Origin: Saprospiraceae bacterium
GTDB taxonomy: Bacteria > Bacteroidota > Bacteroidia > Chitinophagales > Saprospiraceae
Assembly: GCA_021739645.1 (NCBI GenBank)
Contig: JAIPBL010000002.1
Span: 62,001-126,000, forward strand
Direction of reading: 5' to 3'
Length of the DNA: 64,000 nt
Shown here: one piece after another, positions 51,495 to 60,854 of the stretch
Numbering within the stretch: the first letter of the stretch is position 1
Layout of the letters: every line of letters begins with the position of its first letter
Notes under the pieces: model-generated
Databases searched by the model: none
Seen by the model: only the letters and a program-made list of their open reading frames with translations
Told to the model about the DNA's origin: nothing
Translations under genes and position numbers: made by a program

Positions 51495-52166
51495 CTATTC
51501 CCACCGCGATTTAATCGGAAAACGCTTTACCAAGTCCGCTGAATTTGCCGTAGGCGACGCTACAAACTGCCCATTATCCAGCAGCAGCAAAGTCGCAGCT
51601 TCGGCAGTCGAGTCGCGGGCTTCTCCATCTTCCTGCATAAGAAGCCAGTGCTCGATTTCCCGTCGCACGAGGTTTTTTTGGCCGTCGCCGTCAACATCGA
51701 GCAGCCAACTGCCAGTGAGCACCTGCCCGCCATCACCACCGTACCATTCCGCCACAGTTACCCGGTCGGTAAAGGCATGGCGCTGCTTGTCGTACAGCAG
51801 CAGCGACTGGTGCCGGTACCAAAACCAGCGTATTTCCACCAGACAAGCATCAAAATTATCGTTGAGAACAAATCGGCCCAAGCCGCCAACTGTGGCCTCG
51901 GCGGAGTCGGCCACGTGCTCAATTTCCCGAAGCCAAGCCGTATCGAGTGAGGCGAAGAACAGGGCATTGGGAATGGTATCAAAGGTTGGCTGGGCAGCTT
52001 CCTCCTCCGAATCCGGCAATTCGAAGTGCATGGTATCGGTGACGGCCATGGGTGAAAAGCTGGAAAGGAGCTTGGGCTCGGTGGAGGCTCGTTCTGCTCC
52101 CCCTCCATTGCAGGAGTAAAAGACGAAAAGCAGCAGGGCGGAAAAGCCGAGAAGTGTTTGTTTCAT
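51495..52166 (-). CDS. Hypothetical lipoprotein
   Basis: 223 residues from the ATG at 52166 (a TTG eight codons upstream is not used). A lipobox FYSC anchors the protein. The mature part contains FDTIPNALFFASLDTAWLREIEHV, WFWYRHQSLLLYDKQRHAF and a DVDGDGQKNLVRREIEHW segment that resembles an EF-hand/FG-GAP calcium loop (D-x-D-x-D-G). It resembles VCBS-like single-repeat lipoproteins. Function unknown. Confidence 0.7.
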   Translation of the reverse strand: MKQTLLGFSALLLFVFYSCNGGGAERASTEPKLLSSFSPMAVTDTMHFELPDSEEEAAQPTFDTIPNALFFASLDTAWLREIEHVADSAEATVGGLGRFVLNDNFDACLVEIRWFWYRHQSLLLYDKQRHAFTDRVTVAEWYGGDGGQVLTGSWLLDVDGDGQKNLVRREIEHWLLMQEDGEARDSTAEAATLLLLDNGQFVASPTANSADLVKRFPIKSRWE

Positions 52167-52420
52167 CCGTGGATTTTGATTGTGGAACAACGGGACTAAG
52201 GTAGCTTAACTTCTCGATTCTTAAACCTGACCCGCCCCTAATAGTAATCGCCATCAATTTTAAGGCGGAATGCCTACGCATTACTGCCCAATATTGATAG
52301 TAGATTATCGCAGAAGTCCAAAAATAAGCACTTCTTTTAGTGAAAGGTCGATTTTTTATATCGCCAATCCAACTTACCCATTATCTTTAGCGGCATTTCA
52401 CCACTTTAAAATAACAGCCT

Positions 52421-52891
52421 ATGAAAAATTTTCAGCAAAAATCAGTCGAAGATCATCAAATAGACAGGACTGTCACCCCTCCTTCTGTTACCAATTACAT
52501 GGTAAAGAAAGTAATCACCTTCAAGCCTGACACGCCCATCAGTGAAGTCATTGATTCGCTGTTGAAAAACAGAATTACCGGCGCCCCGGTGCTGAACGAC
52601 CTCAATGAGGTGGTCGGATTGATTGACGACAAAGATTGCCTGAACGTGATGTTTGGCGGCGCCTACCACAACAGTCCCGTGCCCGTGAGCGATGGGACGG
52701 TGGCCGCGTATATGTCCAACGTGATGAAAACCATCTCCATCAACGCCGACATTTTTGAAGTAGCCAATAAATTTTTGACGACACCATACAAGCGGCTCCT
52801 CGTCATGGACGACGATGGCAAATTGGCAGGGCAAGTCAGCCGACGAGATATATTGCGAGCCATTAAAGATATGAATGCGCGGAAAAAATAA
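52421..52891 (+). CDS. CBS-domain pair protein
   Basis: 156 residues: a short N-terminal tail, then two CBS motifs (about 22-80: MVKKVITFKPDTPISEVIDSLLKNRITGAPVLNDLNEVVGLIDDKD; about 97-150: MKTISINADIFEVANKFLTTPYKRLLVMDDDGKLAGQVSRRDILRAI). CBS pairs bind adenosyl nucleotides and regulate partners; stand-alone ones act as sensors. It is a single gene with its own terminator at 52941-52975. Confidence 0.92.
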   Translation: MKNFQQKSVEDHQIDRTVTPPSVTNYMVKKVITFKPDTPISEVIDSLLKNRITGAPVLNDLNEVVGLIDDKDCLNVMFGGAYHNSPVPVSDGTVAAYMSNVMKTISINADIFEVANKFLTTPYKRLLVMDDDGKLAGQVSRRDILRAIKDMNARKK

Positions 52892-53281
52892 GCACTTCCT
52901 ATTTTTCCCATAAGAATGGCAGGCGCCAACCTTAATAATTGTATCGGCACAGCTATCAACTAGTTGTGCCGATACCTTTTATAGCAAATGATACGAAAGC
53001 GGGCTTGTCACCATCAACCCATACTTACCGCCCGATGCCGCTTCAGGGCAAACGCACCAAAACATACACTAGCGCCGGGAGAAAAACAAAAAGACGGGAG
53101 AAAAACAGTACCAAACCCGTGAGCAGTTTGTGAACCGAATTCATGCAAAAGGTATTTCCCGCCGCTGTTCGGCCTGACATCAAAATAAGCCCGACCCCAT
53201 GCAACCATCCCGACAAACCCTGCACCTACCCCGGTTTGTCCTTATATTGCGCCGTTTCTTTGCTGGCGCAAACACCTTTTT
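52892..53281. other. Intergenic region
   Basis: 390 bp with the CBS terminator at its start. The remainder shows no convincing gene; the short ORFs on both strands lack support. The promoter of the T9SS cargo gene should lie near 53235-53262, where TTTG and TTTCTTTG resemble the phylum consensus with one mismatch. Confidence 0.5.
52941..52975. terminator. Terminator of the CBS gene
   Basis: Arms GTATCGGCACAGCT and AGTTGTGCCGATAC (14 bp, one G-A difference in pairing) enclose a 7-nt loop and are followed by CTTTT. It lies 50 bp after the CBS stop. Confidence 0.75.
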
Positions 53282-55633
53282 ATGAAAAAAACACTCCTCC
53301 CCCTGATGGCTGCCGTGTGGTTGCCATACCTGCTTACCGCACAACCACTGCCCTGCACTGAACCCGCCGAGATGACCAGCTTCTGCGACGAGGCATGCGT
53401 CATCTGCGACATAGACGGCTTCACTGGCATCAACGACTCCAACATTCCAGGATCACTGCCGCCTGATTTTTGCACCACCACCGTCCACAACGCCCAGTGG
53501 ATTGCCTTCCGGGCGGCCAGCACCAATCTCACCCTTGGCGTCAGCGTGTACGATTGCGCAAGCGGGGGAAGCGGTGGCACCCAGTTCGTGGGGCTGGAGG
53601 TGGCCATCTACGAAAGTGCCGACTGCCAGACCTTCCAGATGGTATCCAATTGCGACGGCGACATTCCACCCGGCACCACCCAAAATTTTACGAACACCGT
53701 CCCGCTTGAAATCGGGCAATACTACTTCTTCGCCATGGACGGCAACGGTGGCGACGTCTGCCATTACACCATCAACGTCGTCAACGGCAGCACCGAAGTG
53801 CCGCCCATCACCAACACCGGCCCCATCACGGGCATCACCCAAGCCTGCCCTGGCTCCACGCTCACCTACACGACGCCCTATATCCCCGCCGCCACCATTT
53901 ATGAGTGGACGGTGAACAACAGCGTCGTCGGTACGGACACGGCACTGACCTACACTTGGCCAGCCGTTGGCACCTACCAGCTTTGCGTCAAGGCCAAAAA
54001 CGTCTGCGACGAAGCGCCGCCCACCTGCCAGTTCGTGACTATTGCGGAAATACCACCCACCATTTACAACGAGCACCTCTGCGGCGGCGACTCGTTCATG
54101 GTGGCGGACACGGTGTTATACCTGCCCGGCTACTACGAGTTCCACTACCCCACCCCCGCCGATTGCGACAGCGTCGTGCAGGTCACCATCTCCGCAGCTC
54201 CCAACCAGACCACTTTCCTCCAGCTGAACATCTGTGACGGCGACTCGCTCTGGGTCGGCGGCAACCCATATTTCGACACGGGCATTTACCAAGAAAACCT
54301 CACGACCTGGCTCGGTTGCGACAGCACCGTGAACCTCGACCTTTTTATCATCATTTGTGAAATACAGGCCACCATTGGCGCCAGCCAGGTGCAGTGCTAC
54401 GGCGGCTCCAACGGCATCGTCACCTTCTCGGTGGACGACGGCACACCGCCCTTCACCTACGACTGGTACCGCCTCGGCCAGCCCGGCCCCAGTGGCAACG
54501 GGACTTTGTCCGGGGTAAATGTGAACGAAACGCTGACCGGGTTGCCGGTAGGCACCTACGTCATCAATATCATGGATGCCTTCGGCAACGACGTGGTGGT
54601 ACTCACCGATGTCACGCAGCCCACCCCGCTCACCGTCACCGCTTCGTCCAGCGACTACAACGGTTTCGACGTCTCCTGCAATGGCGGCTCGAACGGCTCG
54701 CTCCTGGCCATTGCCGCTGGCGGCCTCCCGCCGTACAGCTACGCATGGTCTGCTGGCGCAATGACTGCATTTGCCCCAAACCTTGCCGCTGGCGACTATA
54801 CCCTGACCGTGACGGATGCCGTTGGCTGTACCCTCACGGCCAGCTATACCCTCGGCCAGCCTACGCCACTGATGCTCTCGGCGCTTTTCACCGACCCCAT
54901 TTGCGACGGGCCGCTCACCGGACTCATCGAAGCACAAAGCGTGGCGGGTGGCTTGCCGCCCTACCAATACGCTCTGAACAACAGCCCCTATTCCGACCAA
55001 AAAAGCTACCCCGACCTTGCCGAAGGCAACTATACCCTCAGCGTGCAGGACGCCAACGGCTGCGTACTCGATTCCGTGATTTCTCTCACGGCAGCCATCA
55101 TTCCCATCCTTGATTTGGGGGAAAACCTGACGATGAACCTCGGCGACAGCATCCGCATCACGCCGGAGGTGCTCGTCGGAGCGGAGGAGTACCAATGGAC
55201 GCAGACCGATCGGCTCTCCTGCTACGATTGCCCCACGCCTTGGGCCACCACTTACCAACCACAGACCTACTACCTGACCGTCACTTCCGAGGACGGCTGC
55301 ACGGCCTCCGACAGCATCCGGGTGGATGTCATCGTCACCCGCAACGTGTACATCCCGAATGCTTTCAGCCCGAACAGTGACGGCATCAACGACTTGCTGA
55401 ACGTCTTCGCTGGCGCGGAGGTGCTACAGGTAAAATCGTTCAAGGTCTTCGACCGCTGGGGCGAGCATATTTTCGAAATGTTCGACTTCATGCCCAACAA
55501 CGTGGGCCTCGGCTGGGACGGGACTTTCAAAGGCAAACTCATGCAGCCCGCCGTTTTCGCCTGGGTCGCCGAGATTGAGTTCCTGGACGGCGTGACGGTG
55601 CAGTACAAGGGGGATGTGATGGTGGTGAAATAG
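53282..55633 (+). CDS. T9SS type B cargo with SprB-type repeats
   Basis: 783 residues. Signal peptide (LLPLMAAVWLPYLLTAQ), a ~190-residue N-terminal domain with many cysteines, a PKD-like segment (TYEWTVNNS-like: ATIYEWTVNNSVVG), then SprB-type repeats with QCYGGSNGIVTFSVDDGTPP and SCNGGSNGSLLAIAAGGLPP, and a C-terminal gliding-motility sorting domain NVYIPNAFSPNSDGINDLLN...FKVFDRWGEHIFE...WDGTFKGKLMQPAVFAWVAEI. The last is the type B signal that directs a protein through the T9SS to the surface. It is probably an adhesin or surface structural protein. A single gene. Confidence 0.95.
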   Translation: MKKTLLPLMAAVWLPYLLTAQPLPCTEPAEMTSFCDEACVICDIDGFTGINDSNIPGSLPPDFCTTTVHNAQWIAFRAASTNLTLGVSVYDCASGGSGGTQFVGLEVAIYESADCQTFQMVSNCDGDIPPGTTQNFTNTVPLEIGQYYFFAMDGNGGDVCHYTINVVNGSTEVPPITNTGPITGITQACPGSTLTYTTPYIPAATIYEWTVNNSVVGTDTALTYTWPAVGTYQLCVKAKNVCDEAPPTCQFVTIAEIPPTIYNEHLCGGDSFMVADTVLYLPGYYEFHYPTPADCDSVVQVTISAAPNQTTFLQLNICDGDSLWVGGNPYFDTGIYQENLTTWLGCDSTVNLDLFIIICEIQATIGASQVQCYGGSNGIVTFSVDDGTPPFTYDWYRLGQPGPSGNGTLSGVNVNETLTGLPVGTYVINIMDAFGNDVVVLTDVTQPTPLTVTASSSDYNGFDVSCNGGSNGSLLAIAAGGLPPYSYAWSAGAMTAFAPNLAAGDYTLTVTDAVGCTLTASYTLGQPTPLMLSALFTDPICDGPLTGLIEAQSVAGGLPPYQYALNNSPYSDQKSYPDLAEGNYTLSVQDANGCVLDSVISLTAAIIPILDLGENLTMNLGDSIRITPEVLVGAEEYQWTQTDRLSCYDCPTPWATTYQPQTYYLTVTSEDGCTASDSIRVDVIVTRNVYIPNAFSPNSDGINDLLNVFAGAEVLQVKSFKVFDRWGEHIFEMFDFMPNNVGLGWDGTFKGKLMQPAVFAWVAEIEFLDGVTVQYKGDVMVVK

Positions 55634-55956
55634 TGCCGAAGTGGCCGAAGTTAGGGGGTAACTTGAAGTTACCTCCTAACTGACACCCATAGCCCTCCCG
55701 ACAAGCGCTCCATCGGAGCGAAATTTTTGTAGCTTTCCAGCAACAATAGCGGTTTCCGTTCCATCGGAACGGCATCTTGGTAAGGGGTAGGAAGATACCG
55801 TTTCGATGAAACGGTTAACATGTTTTCTTATCGGATTCTACAAAGATAGCGCCTCTATGAGGCGCTAAATAGGTACTAATTTGAACTTACCCCCTAACTT
55901 TGCGCTCCTTGATTGCCAAATACGGCTACCATTAACCACCTAAAAAACAAGGTTTC
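55634..55956. other. Intergenic region with a hairpin array
   Basis: 323 bp that contain four hairpins with 3-nt loops at 55706-55865 (separate entry). Nothing else is recognisable besides the presumed promoter of the 55957 gene. Confidence 0.7.
55706..55865. repeat. Four-hairpin array with conserved tails
   Basis: Hairpin A CGCTCC-atc-GGAGCG (55706-55720) then AAATTTTTGTAG; B CCGTTCC-atc-GGAACGG (55756-55772) then CATCTTGGTA; C ACCGTTTC-gat-GAAACGGT (55797-55815), preceded on the reverse strand by ATCTTCCTA; D AGCGCCTC-tat-GAGGCGCT (55848-55866), preceded by CTACAAAGAT. A and B face right, C and D face left, so the array is symmetric. Stem sequences differ while pairing is kept, and the tails agree (rough consensus ATCTTTGTAG). 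Confidence 0.8.
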
Positions 55957-57615
55957 ATGAATAAACCCGCCTTTCTAATCGTCCTAGCACTGCTATTGTC
56001 CCCAATACTAGCCAGTAGCCAAACATGGCCCCAACTCCAGATGAACGGCAGAACCTTCATGGGCTACAAAGACTCCACCGAGCAGTGGGTGGTCCCTCCG
56101 CAATTCCTGTACATCGAAGAGCCTTACTCTAACCTAATGCTCGTAAAGGATGGCACAAAAAACTATGGCCTCATCAATGGAAAGGGCGAGTTCATTATCC
56201 GTTGCGAGTACCAAAAACTGGAACGGCAAAAAATGCGGGACAGCAGCCGGTTCTTCTTCGGGGGACTGTTGGCTTGCCAATACGACAAATGGGGCCTTCT
56301 GGACACCCTCGGCCAAGCCATCGTCCCACTAGAGTTCGAGTCGGGCAAATGGCTCAACCAGTCCACCCTCTATTTTTACCGAAGGGGACGGCAACTGGCG
56401 CTGGATAATGAAGGCAATACGCTTTTTGAGGGCGATTACGAGTACACCGAAATGGCCAGTTCCCACAAGCTCAACAAGTGGTTTTTCACCGCCATGAAGG
56501 GCGGAAAGATGGGGCTGATTGACTGGGACAATAATATCATCCTGCCTTTTGAATACGAGGCGCTGGTCGTCTGGCCGTCCGACCATGTGCAGTGCAGGCA
56601 CGTTGGCGGGCGCTACAGCATGACCGATATGCAGGGCAAGGAAATCCTGCCCGCCCGTTTCAAGGGCTTGAGCTTTGCCGGGTACGGCTACCTGATGGCC
56701 ACCGATTTCGAGACCGGGAAGTCCGGCTTTGTGGACACGACCGGCACGGTGCGGCTGCCCCTGGAGTTCGAAAACTGTGGCTTGGTCAGCAATGGCGTGC
56801 TTGGCAATGGGCATTATTTCAAAGCGGCAAAAACGAAAGAAATGGCCCTGTTCGACCCGGACGGCAAGCAGCTGACGGATTTTTTGTACAAAGACCTGAC
56901 GTGCAGCAGTTCAGCACCGACGCTGTTTTTTGCACAAAGACCCGATAAAAAATTCATCCTGTTGGACAGCCTAGGGCAGCCATTGCCCGCCCCTCCGGTG
57001 GATGGACTGAGCGCCCAATTCACCGCCATCGGCGTCAGAAATGGCAACCTTCACGGCTTGTTCACCCTCGATGGCCGACAGGTGACGGACATCAAGTACG
57101 ATGCAGCCGACGGCATGGTCTCCAAAAAAGATATGGCATTGTTGACCGCTGAACACGACCTTCTGCCGCCCGTGACCGTCATCGGCCGTGCGACGCTCGG
57201 CAAGCAAAAGTTCTTCATCACCAGCGATGGCCGGGAGCTGCCGCCGCCCGGCAAGCCGAAGGAGGAAGTCACGGCGTTGGATGGAAAATCGGACGGCGAT
57301 GAGCCGCTCCCCAACCCCGAAATCGCACCGGAATTCCCCGGCGGGGAAAACGCCAAATTGGCCTACATCACCAACAACCTCAAGTACCCCACGATAGCCA
57401 GCGAAAACAACGTTCAGGGCATGGTCATGGTCCAGTTCGTCGTGGAGCGGGACGGCAGCCTGACTAACATTAAGTTGGCCCGTGACCTCGGCAACGGCTG
57501 CGGCCAGGAGGCGCTTCGGCTCGTCCAGAAAATGCCCAAATGGACGCCGGGCAAGGACAAGGGGCAGCCCGTTCGGGTGCTGGTGTCGCTGCCAGTCAGG
57601 TTCAAGCTTGGATGA
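55957..57615 (+). CDS. WG-repeat protein with C-terminal TonB domain
   Basis: 552 residues. Signal peptide (FLIVLALLLSPILASS), a chain of WG-type repeats (residues 30-440: KNYGLINGKGEFII, DKWGLLDTLGQAIVPLEFES, GKMGLIDWDNNIILPFEYEA, GKSGFVDTTGTVRLPLEFEN), then a Pro-rich link and a TonB C-terminal domain: KLAYITNNLKYPTIASENNVQGMVMVQFVVERDGSLTN...MPKWTPGKDKGQPVRVLVSLPVRFK. This TonB domain lacks the N-terminal membrane helix of real TonB, so it likely serves another periplasmic binding role. It is bracketed by hairpin arrays at 55706-55865 and 57666-57808. Confidence 0.9.
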   Translation: MNKPAFLIVLALLLSPILASSQTWPQLQMNGRTFMGYKDSTEQWVVPPQFLYIEEPYSNLMLVKDGTKNYGLINGKGEFIIRCEYQKLERQKMRDSSRFFFGGLLACQYDKWGLLDTLGQAIVPLEFESGKWLNQSTLYFYRRGRQLALDNEGNTLFEGDYEYTEMASSHKLNKWFFTAMKGGKMGLIDWDNNIILPFEYEALVVWPSDHVQCRHVGGRYSMTDMQGKEILPARFKGLSFAGYGYLMATDFETGKSGFVDTTGTVRLPLEFENCGLVSNGVLGNGHYFKAAKTKEMALFDPDGKQLTDFLYKDLTCSSSAPTLFFAQRPDKKFILLDSLGQPLPAPPVDGLSAQFTAIGVRNGNLHGLFTLDGRQVTDIKYDAADGMVSKKDMALLTAEHDLLPPVTVIGRATLGKQKFFITSDGRELPPPGKPKEEVTALDGKSDGDEPLPNPEIAPEFPGGENAKLAYITNNLKYPTIASENNVQGMVMVQFVVERDGSLTNIKLARDLGNGCGQEALRLVQKMPKWTPGKDKGQPVRVLVSLPVRFKLG

Positions 57616-57665
57616 TGGCGCCGTTTATTTCATCTGGTATTTTAACGTGAGTTCGGAGATTTAAA

Positions 57666-57808
57666 AGCCGCAGAGCGGCACAAATATTTGTAGGATGTAG
57701 CAAGGGCAAGGGGTTCAGCACCAGCGGTGCGTAATCTAATATTACGCACCGCTGGTGCTGAACGAATTTTGCGCATTTTTCTACAAATATTGACGCCGCT
57801 CTGCGGCT
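57666..57808. repeat. Inverted hairpin-tail pair with a central 23-bp hairpin
   Basis: Outer arms 57666-57693 and 57781-57808 are inverted copies (25 of 28 bases by eye), each made of a GCCGC-aga-GCGGC hairpin and an AATATTTGTAG tail. Between them lies a perfect 23-bp inverted repeat (57713-57735 with 57741-57763, loop CTAAT). The element lies 51 bp after the WG/TonB gene and 63 bp before the next gene. It may end transcription but has the layout of the element at 13411-13688. Confidence 0.85.
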
Positions 57809-57870
57809 AAACAGTTAATAATCAATCTCCTAATCCAAATTCTTTTAGAATATTCAACGCATACATAATC

Positions 57871-60729
57871 ATGCTTTTAAAAACAAAACTGACCCTCATT
57901 GCCTGCTTTTTTGCTGCGCAAATGCTCCCTGCGCAAATCCTCGTTCCCTACCTCGGTGCCAATAGTAAATACGGCTATGCCAATGAACAAGGCGAACTGC
58001 TCATCCAACCGGAATACGATTTGCTGAACATGCTTTCAGCCGACGCTTTGGGAACCAATGCCTCCAAAAACAAAACAGCCATTTTTCTGCTCCGCAACGG
58101 CATGACCGTTCCGGGAGACAATTTGCGGGCCGTGCCAGTGGTCAATTGCGAAGACAAATCATGCAAAACGCCCGATACCCTGCGCCACCTCGTGCTGCTG
58201 CAAAGCTCCCGCCAGATGACTTTGGCAAACCTCAAAACCCGCCAAACCCTATCTTTTTCACCCGGCGAGCGGTTCGAAATGCCACGCTGGTTTTCGATGC
58301 GCAGCAAGGACAATCATATCCTCACCTGCAATTTTCATCAGGGCGCCTGCCGCATTTTTGATGAAAAAGGCCAAGTCAATTTTGTGGACATGGACTTCAA
58401 ACCATTGCTGCCCCGCCATTACCCCGCAGGGGCCATCGCCTTTAATTATCTGGTGCTGGGCGATGAAAACCAGAAAACAGCCGTGGCCGACCGGAAGGGC
58501 AACATCCGCATCCCCTTCGTCTGGGACAAACTGGAACCCGCCGGGCGGGACGGCTATTTTTTGGTAAACAACGCTGAGCATTTCAGTGCCTCCACCAGCA
58601 AACCCGAGCGTGCCGGGATGCTCAACGCCGATGGGGAACTGGTGATTGACACCATTTACCAAATCATCCAACCCATTGGCAATGAATACCTTGTCGTGCG
58701 GACAAAAGAGCGGTCGGGTTTGATGGACTATGCCGGTAACTGGATTTTACCCTACGAGTACCTGGAAATCACCCACGCCTTCGACGATTTTTTCATCGCA
58801 AAACCCATCGCCGGAAAAGCCAATGTCGTGAACCTGAAAGGTGAAAAGCAATTGAAAAACGATTACACTGACATCGTTGTGCGGCCCGATGGATTTGGAA
58901 AAAAGCCTTACCTGATGCTGTTCGAGCGGCCACTGCTGGGCATCGCCGACTCCAGTTTTCAGGTGCTTTTCATTGATACTTTGACGAACATATCAAACCC
59001 CTTTCGGACTTACAGCGGTAGAAAAGCAGCGCCTCAATTCGTGGTCGTTGAGGGCAGCAGCAATTACAAAAACGACCGGCAAGGGGTGCGGGACCGGAAT
59101 GGGAAAAAGATTTTGCCGGGCATTTATGACGCCATTAGCCTGCTTCCGCATGTGGACGAGGATTTGTATTTGGTCAAAAAAGACTGCCTGTTCGGGGTGT
59201 TCGACACGGACGGCAGGGCAGTTTTCCCACTGAATTTTACCGAAATTAAAGTCGAAGAAGGCAGCAAATATAAGCCTGACACGATTGTTTGGGCACTGCC
59301 CGCCGGGGCAAAACTGTACTCGGCATTTGACCAGCGAGGCAAACGGCTGCCCTACCCCAACCATTTCATGCCGGGCCGAAACCGCACAAACTTGATAAAC
59401 CCGGGCTATGACCAAGAGCTACGAAAACATTATGTGGCGCTGATGGACGGCACTCGTTTGTACGACAAAACATTGTACGAAAGCAGCAGCCGGTTCCATC
59501 AGTTTCCTACACCGGACGGCGGTTTTCTGGTGGATAAATCAAAGGAAAACGTGCAGGTGCTGGACGCCTTTTTCAAGGAAATAGTGCCCGAAGGCTTCGT
59601 CGTGCCGAAGCAGTTCTACGACGACAACAACCTGAGAATAACGGGGTTGCTCCCGGTCTATCAATTGCCGCAAGGCTATGCCCTCCGAAAACCGAAACCG
59701 CCCGTGGCGGCAAAACCCGACCTGCCCGTGCCGTCCGGAAATGTTGACGAGGACATGCCAGTTTTGGAGGATTTGCAACCTGCGGTGGTGGATGAATCAT
59801 ACCCGGACCGGCCATTGCCCAAAATCATGGATGCTTGCGGCATCATCAACGCCAAAGGCGAATGGGTGGTGAAACCCAAAGCGGGCGTGCATTTTTTGCC
59901 GATGTCGTATTTTTTGGTGAAAGAAATCAGCATGGACGAAAATCCCGACAACTACGCCAGTCCGAAGGGCTTGAAACTGCACCGGGTGAACCAGCCGGAT
60001 AAAACGGACATCGAAGTCAGCCGCCTGCGCTACCAAAAATTTGACGACCAGAACAACCACACGATGCTGTTTGGGAAAGTGGTGAATGGCGAAATGCGCA
60101 TGGCCTTTTTCAGCGAAAAGGGCGAGCAACTCACCGATTTCAACATCCTGCGTGGTGGCGGCTACCTGCAATCACGCAACCTCGTCACCATCCGCAACAA
60201 AAAAGGCGGCGAGACCGACCTGATTCTGGATGCCCAAGGCAAGGTCATCACCGACTTGGGCGACTTGGTCGGCGATGATATTTACAACCGAAAAAGCAGT
60301 TGGAGCTTTGATTTTTTGGCTGCACAAAAACGGGACACGGAGCTTTTCGGACTGATTGACTCGACAGGAAAGGAAGTGCTGCCATTCCGTTTCAAGTACC
60401 TTGATATCACCGAAACCGGGCATTTGCTGAGCAGCCTCAACGCCGAAGGCAACCGGGAACTGCGCAACTGGCAGGGCGACCTGCTGGCGACGTCATCGAG
60501 CAAAAACAATTTTTACTGCTACAAAACCGCCAGCGGATACTTGCTCGCCACGAACACAGCTTCCACTTTCGTCATTTCACCGGAAGGCCAATTGGCGCAT
60601 ACCCTGCCCTACAAAGTGCGGAGTGCAAGCGGCATGGATTGGTACTCGCACCTCGCCCGATTCGGCGATACGGACACCAGCCCTTCTTTTTGGGTAAATT
60701 TGGCGACGGGGAAGGAGTATCGGGAGTGA
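57871..60729 (+). CDS. WG-repeat protein, long secreted
   Basis: 952 residues. Signal peptide (LIACFFAAQMLPAQ), then WG-type repeats throughout (SKYGYANEQGELLIQPEYDLL, GLMDYAGNWILPYEYLEI, DRNGKKILPGIYDAISLL, FGLIDSTGKEVLPFRFKYLDI), with a Pro/Lys-rich gap near 600-650 (RKPKPPVAAKPDLPVPS) that splits it into two halves. WG repeats form beta-rich solenoids of unknown ligand. It ends without a TonB domain or T9SS signal. It follows the WG/TonB gene and is likely its paralogue in part. Confidence 0.9.
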   Translation: MLLKTKLTLIACFFAAQMLPAQILVPYLGANSKYGYANEQGELLIQPEYDLLNMLSADALGTNASKNKTAIFLLRNGMTVPGDNLRAVPVVNCEDKSCKTPDTLRHLVLLQSSRQMTLANLKTRQTLSFSPGERFEMPRWFSMRSKDNHILTCNFHQGACRIFDEKGQVNFVDMDFKPLLPRHYPAGAIAFNYLVLGDENQKTAVADRKGNIRIPFVWDKLEPAGRDGYFLVNNAEHFSASTSKPERAGMLNADGELVIDTIYQIIQPIGNEYLVVRTKERSGLMDYAGNWILPYEYLEITHAFDDFFIAKPIAGKANVVNLKGEKQLKNDYTDIVVRPDGFGKKPYLMLFERPLLGIADSSFQVLFIDTLTNISNPFRTYSGRKAAPQFVVVEGSSNYKNDRQGVRDRNGKKILPGIYDAISLLPHVDEDLYLVKKDCLFGVFDTDGRAVFPLNFTEIKVEEGSKYKPDTIVWALPAGAKLYSAFDQRGKRLPYPNHFMPGRNRTNLINPGYDQELRKHYVALMDGTRLYDKTLYESSSRFHQFPTPDGGFLVDKSKENVQVLDAFFKEIVPEGFVVPKQFYDDNNLRITGLLPVYQLPQGYALRKPKPPVAAKPDLPVPSGNVDEDMPVLEDLQPAVVDESYPDRPLPKIMDACGIINAKGEWVVKPKAGVHFLPMSYFLVKEISMDENPDNYASPKGLKLHRVNQPDKTDIEVSRLRYQKFDDQNNHTMLFGKVVNGEMRMAFFSEKGEQLTDFNILRGGGYLQSRNLVTIRNKKGGETDLILDAQGKVITDLGDLVGDDIYNRKSSWSFDFLAAQKRDTELFGLIDSTGKEVLPFRFKYLDITETGHLLSSLNAEGNRELRNWQGDLLATSSSKNNFYCYKTASGYLLATNTASTFVISPEGQLAHTLPYKVRSASGMDWYSHLARFGDTDTSPSFWVNLATGKEYRE

Positions 60730-60802
60730 GCATGGTGGAATTTCTTGTCGATATGGTGGTGGTAAAGTAAGCCGAATTCCCAGTCCGTGTCACGAAAAAA
60801 AA

Positions 60803-60828
60803 CCTGCCCAAGCTTTCGCTCAGGCAGG
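60803..60828 (-). terminator. Intrinsic terminator of the DUF4890-like gene
   Basis: Arms CCTGCCCAAGC and GCTCAGGCAGG pair over 11 positions with two mismatches around TTTC; on the minus strand eight U residues follow. It is 27 bp after the stop codon. Confidence 0.8.
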
Positions 60829-60854
60829 GTTACAAGTATAAAAACCGACTGAAT

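Noticed and set aside
53043-53225. 60-residue hydrophobic open frame on the minus strand
   Set aside because: Its hydrophobic C-terminal half could be a membrane helix, but there is no start context, no family and another overlapping frame of similar quality.
54116-55258. 380-residue open frame on the minus strand
   Set aside because: Antisense to the T9SS cargo gene with its well-conserved repeats.
55706-55865. CRISPR array
   Set aside because: The units have different stem sequences, are in both orientations and have irregular spacing; there is no cas gene.
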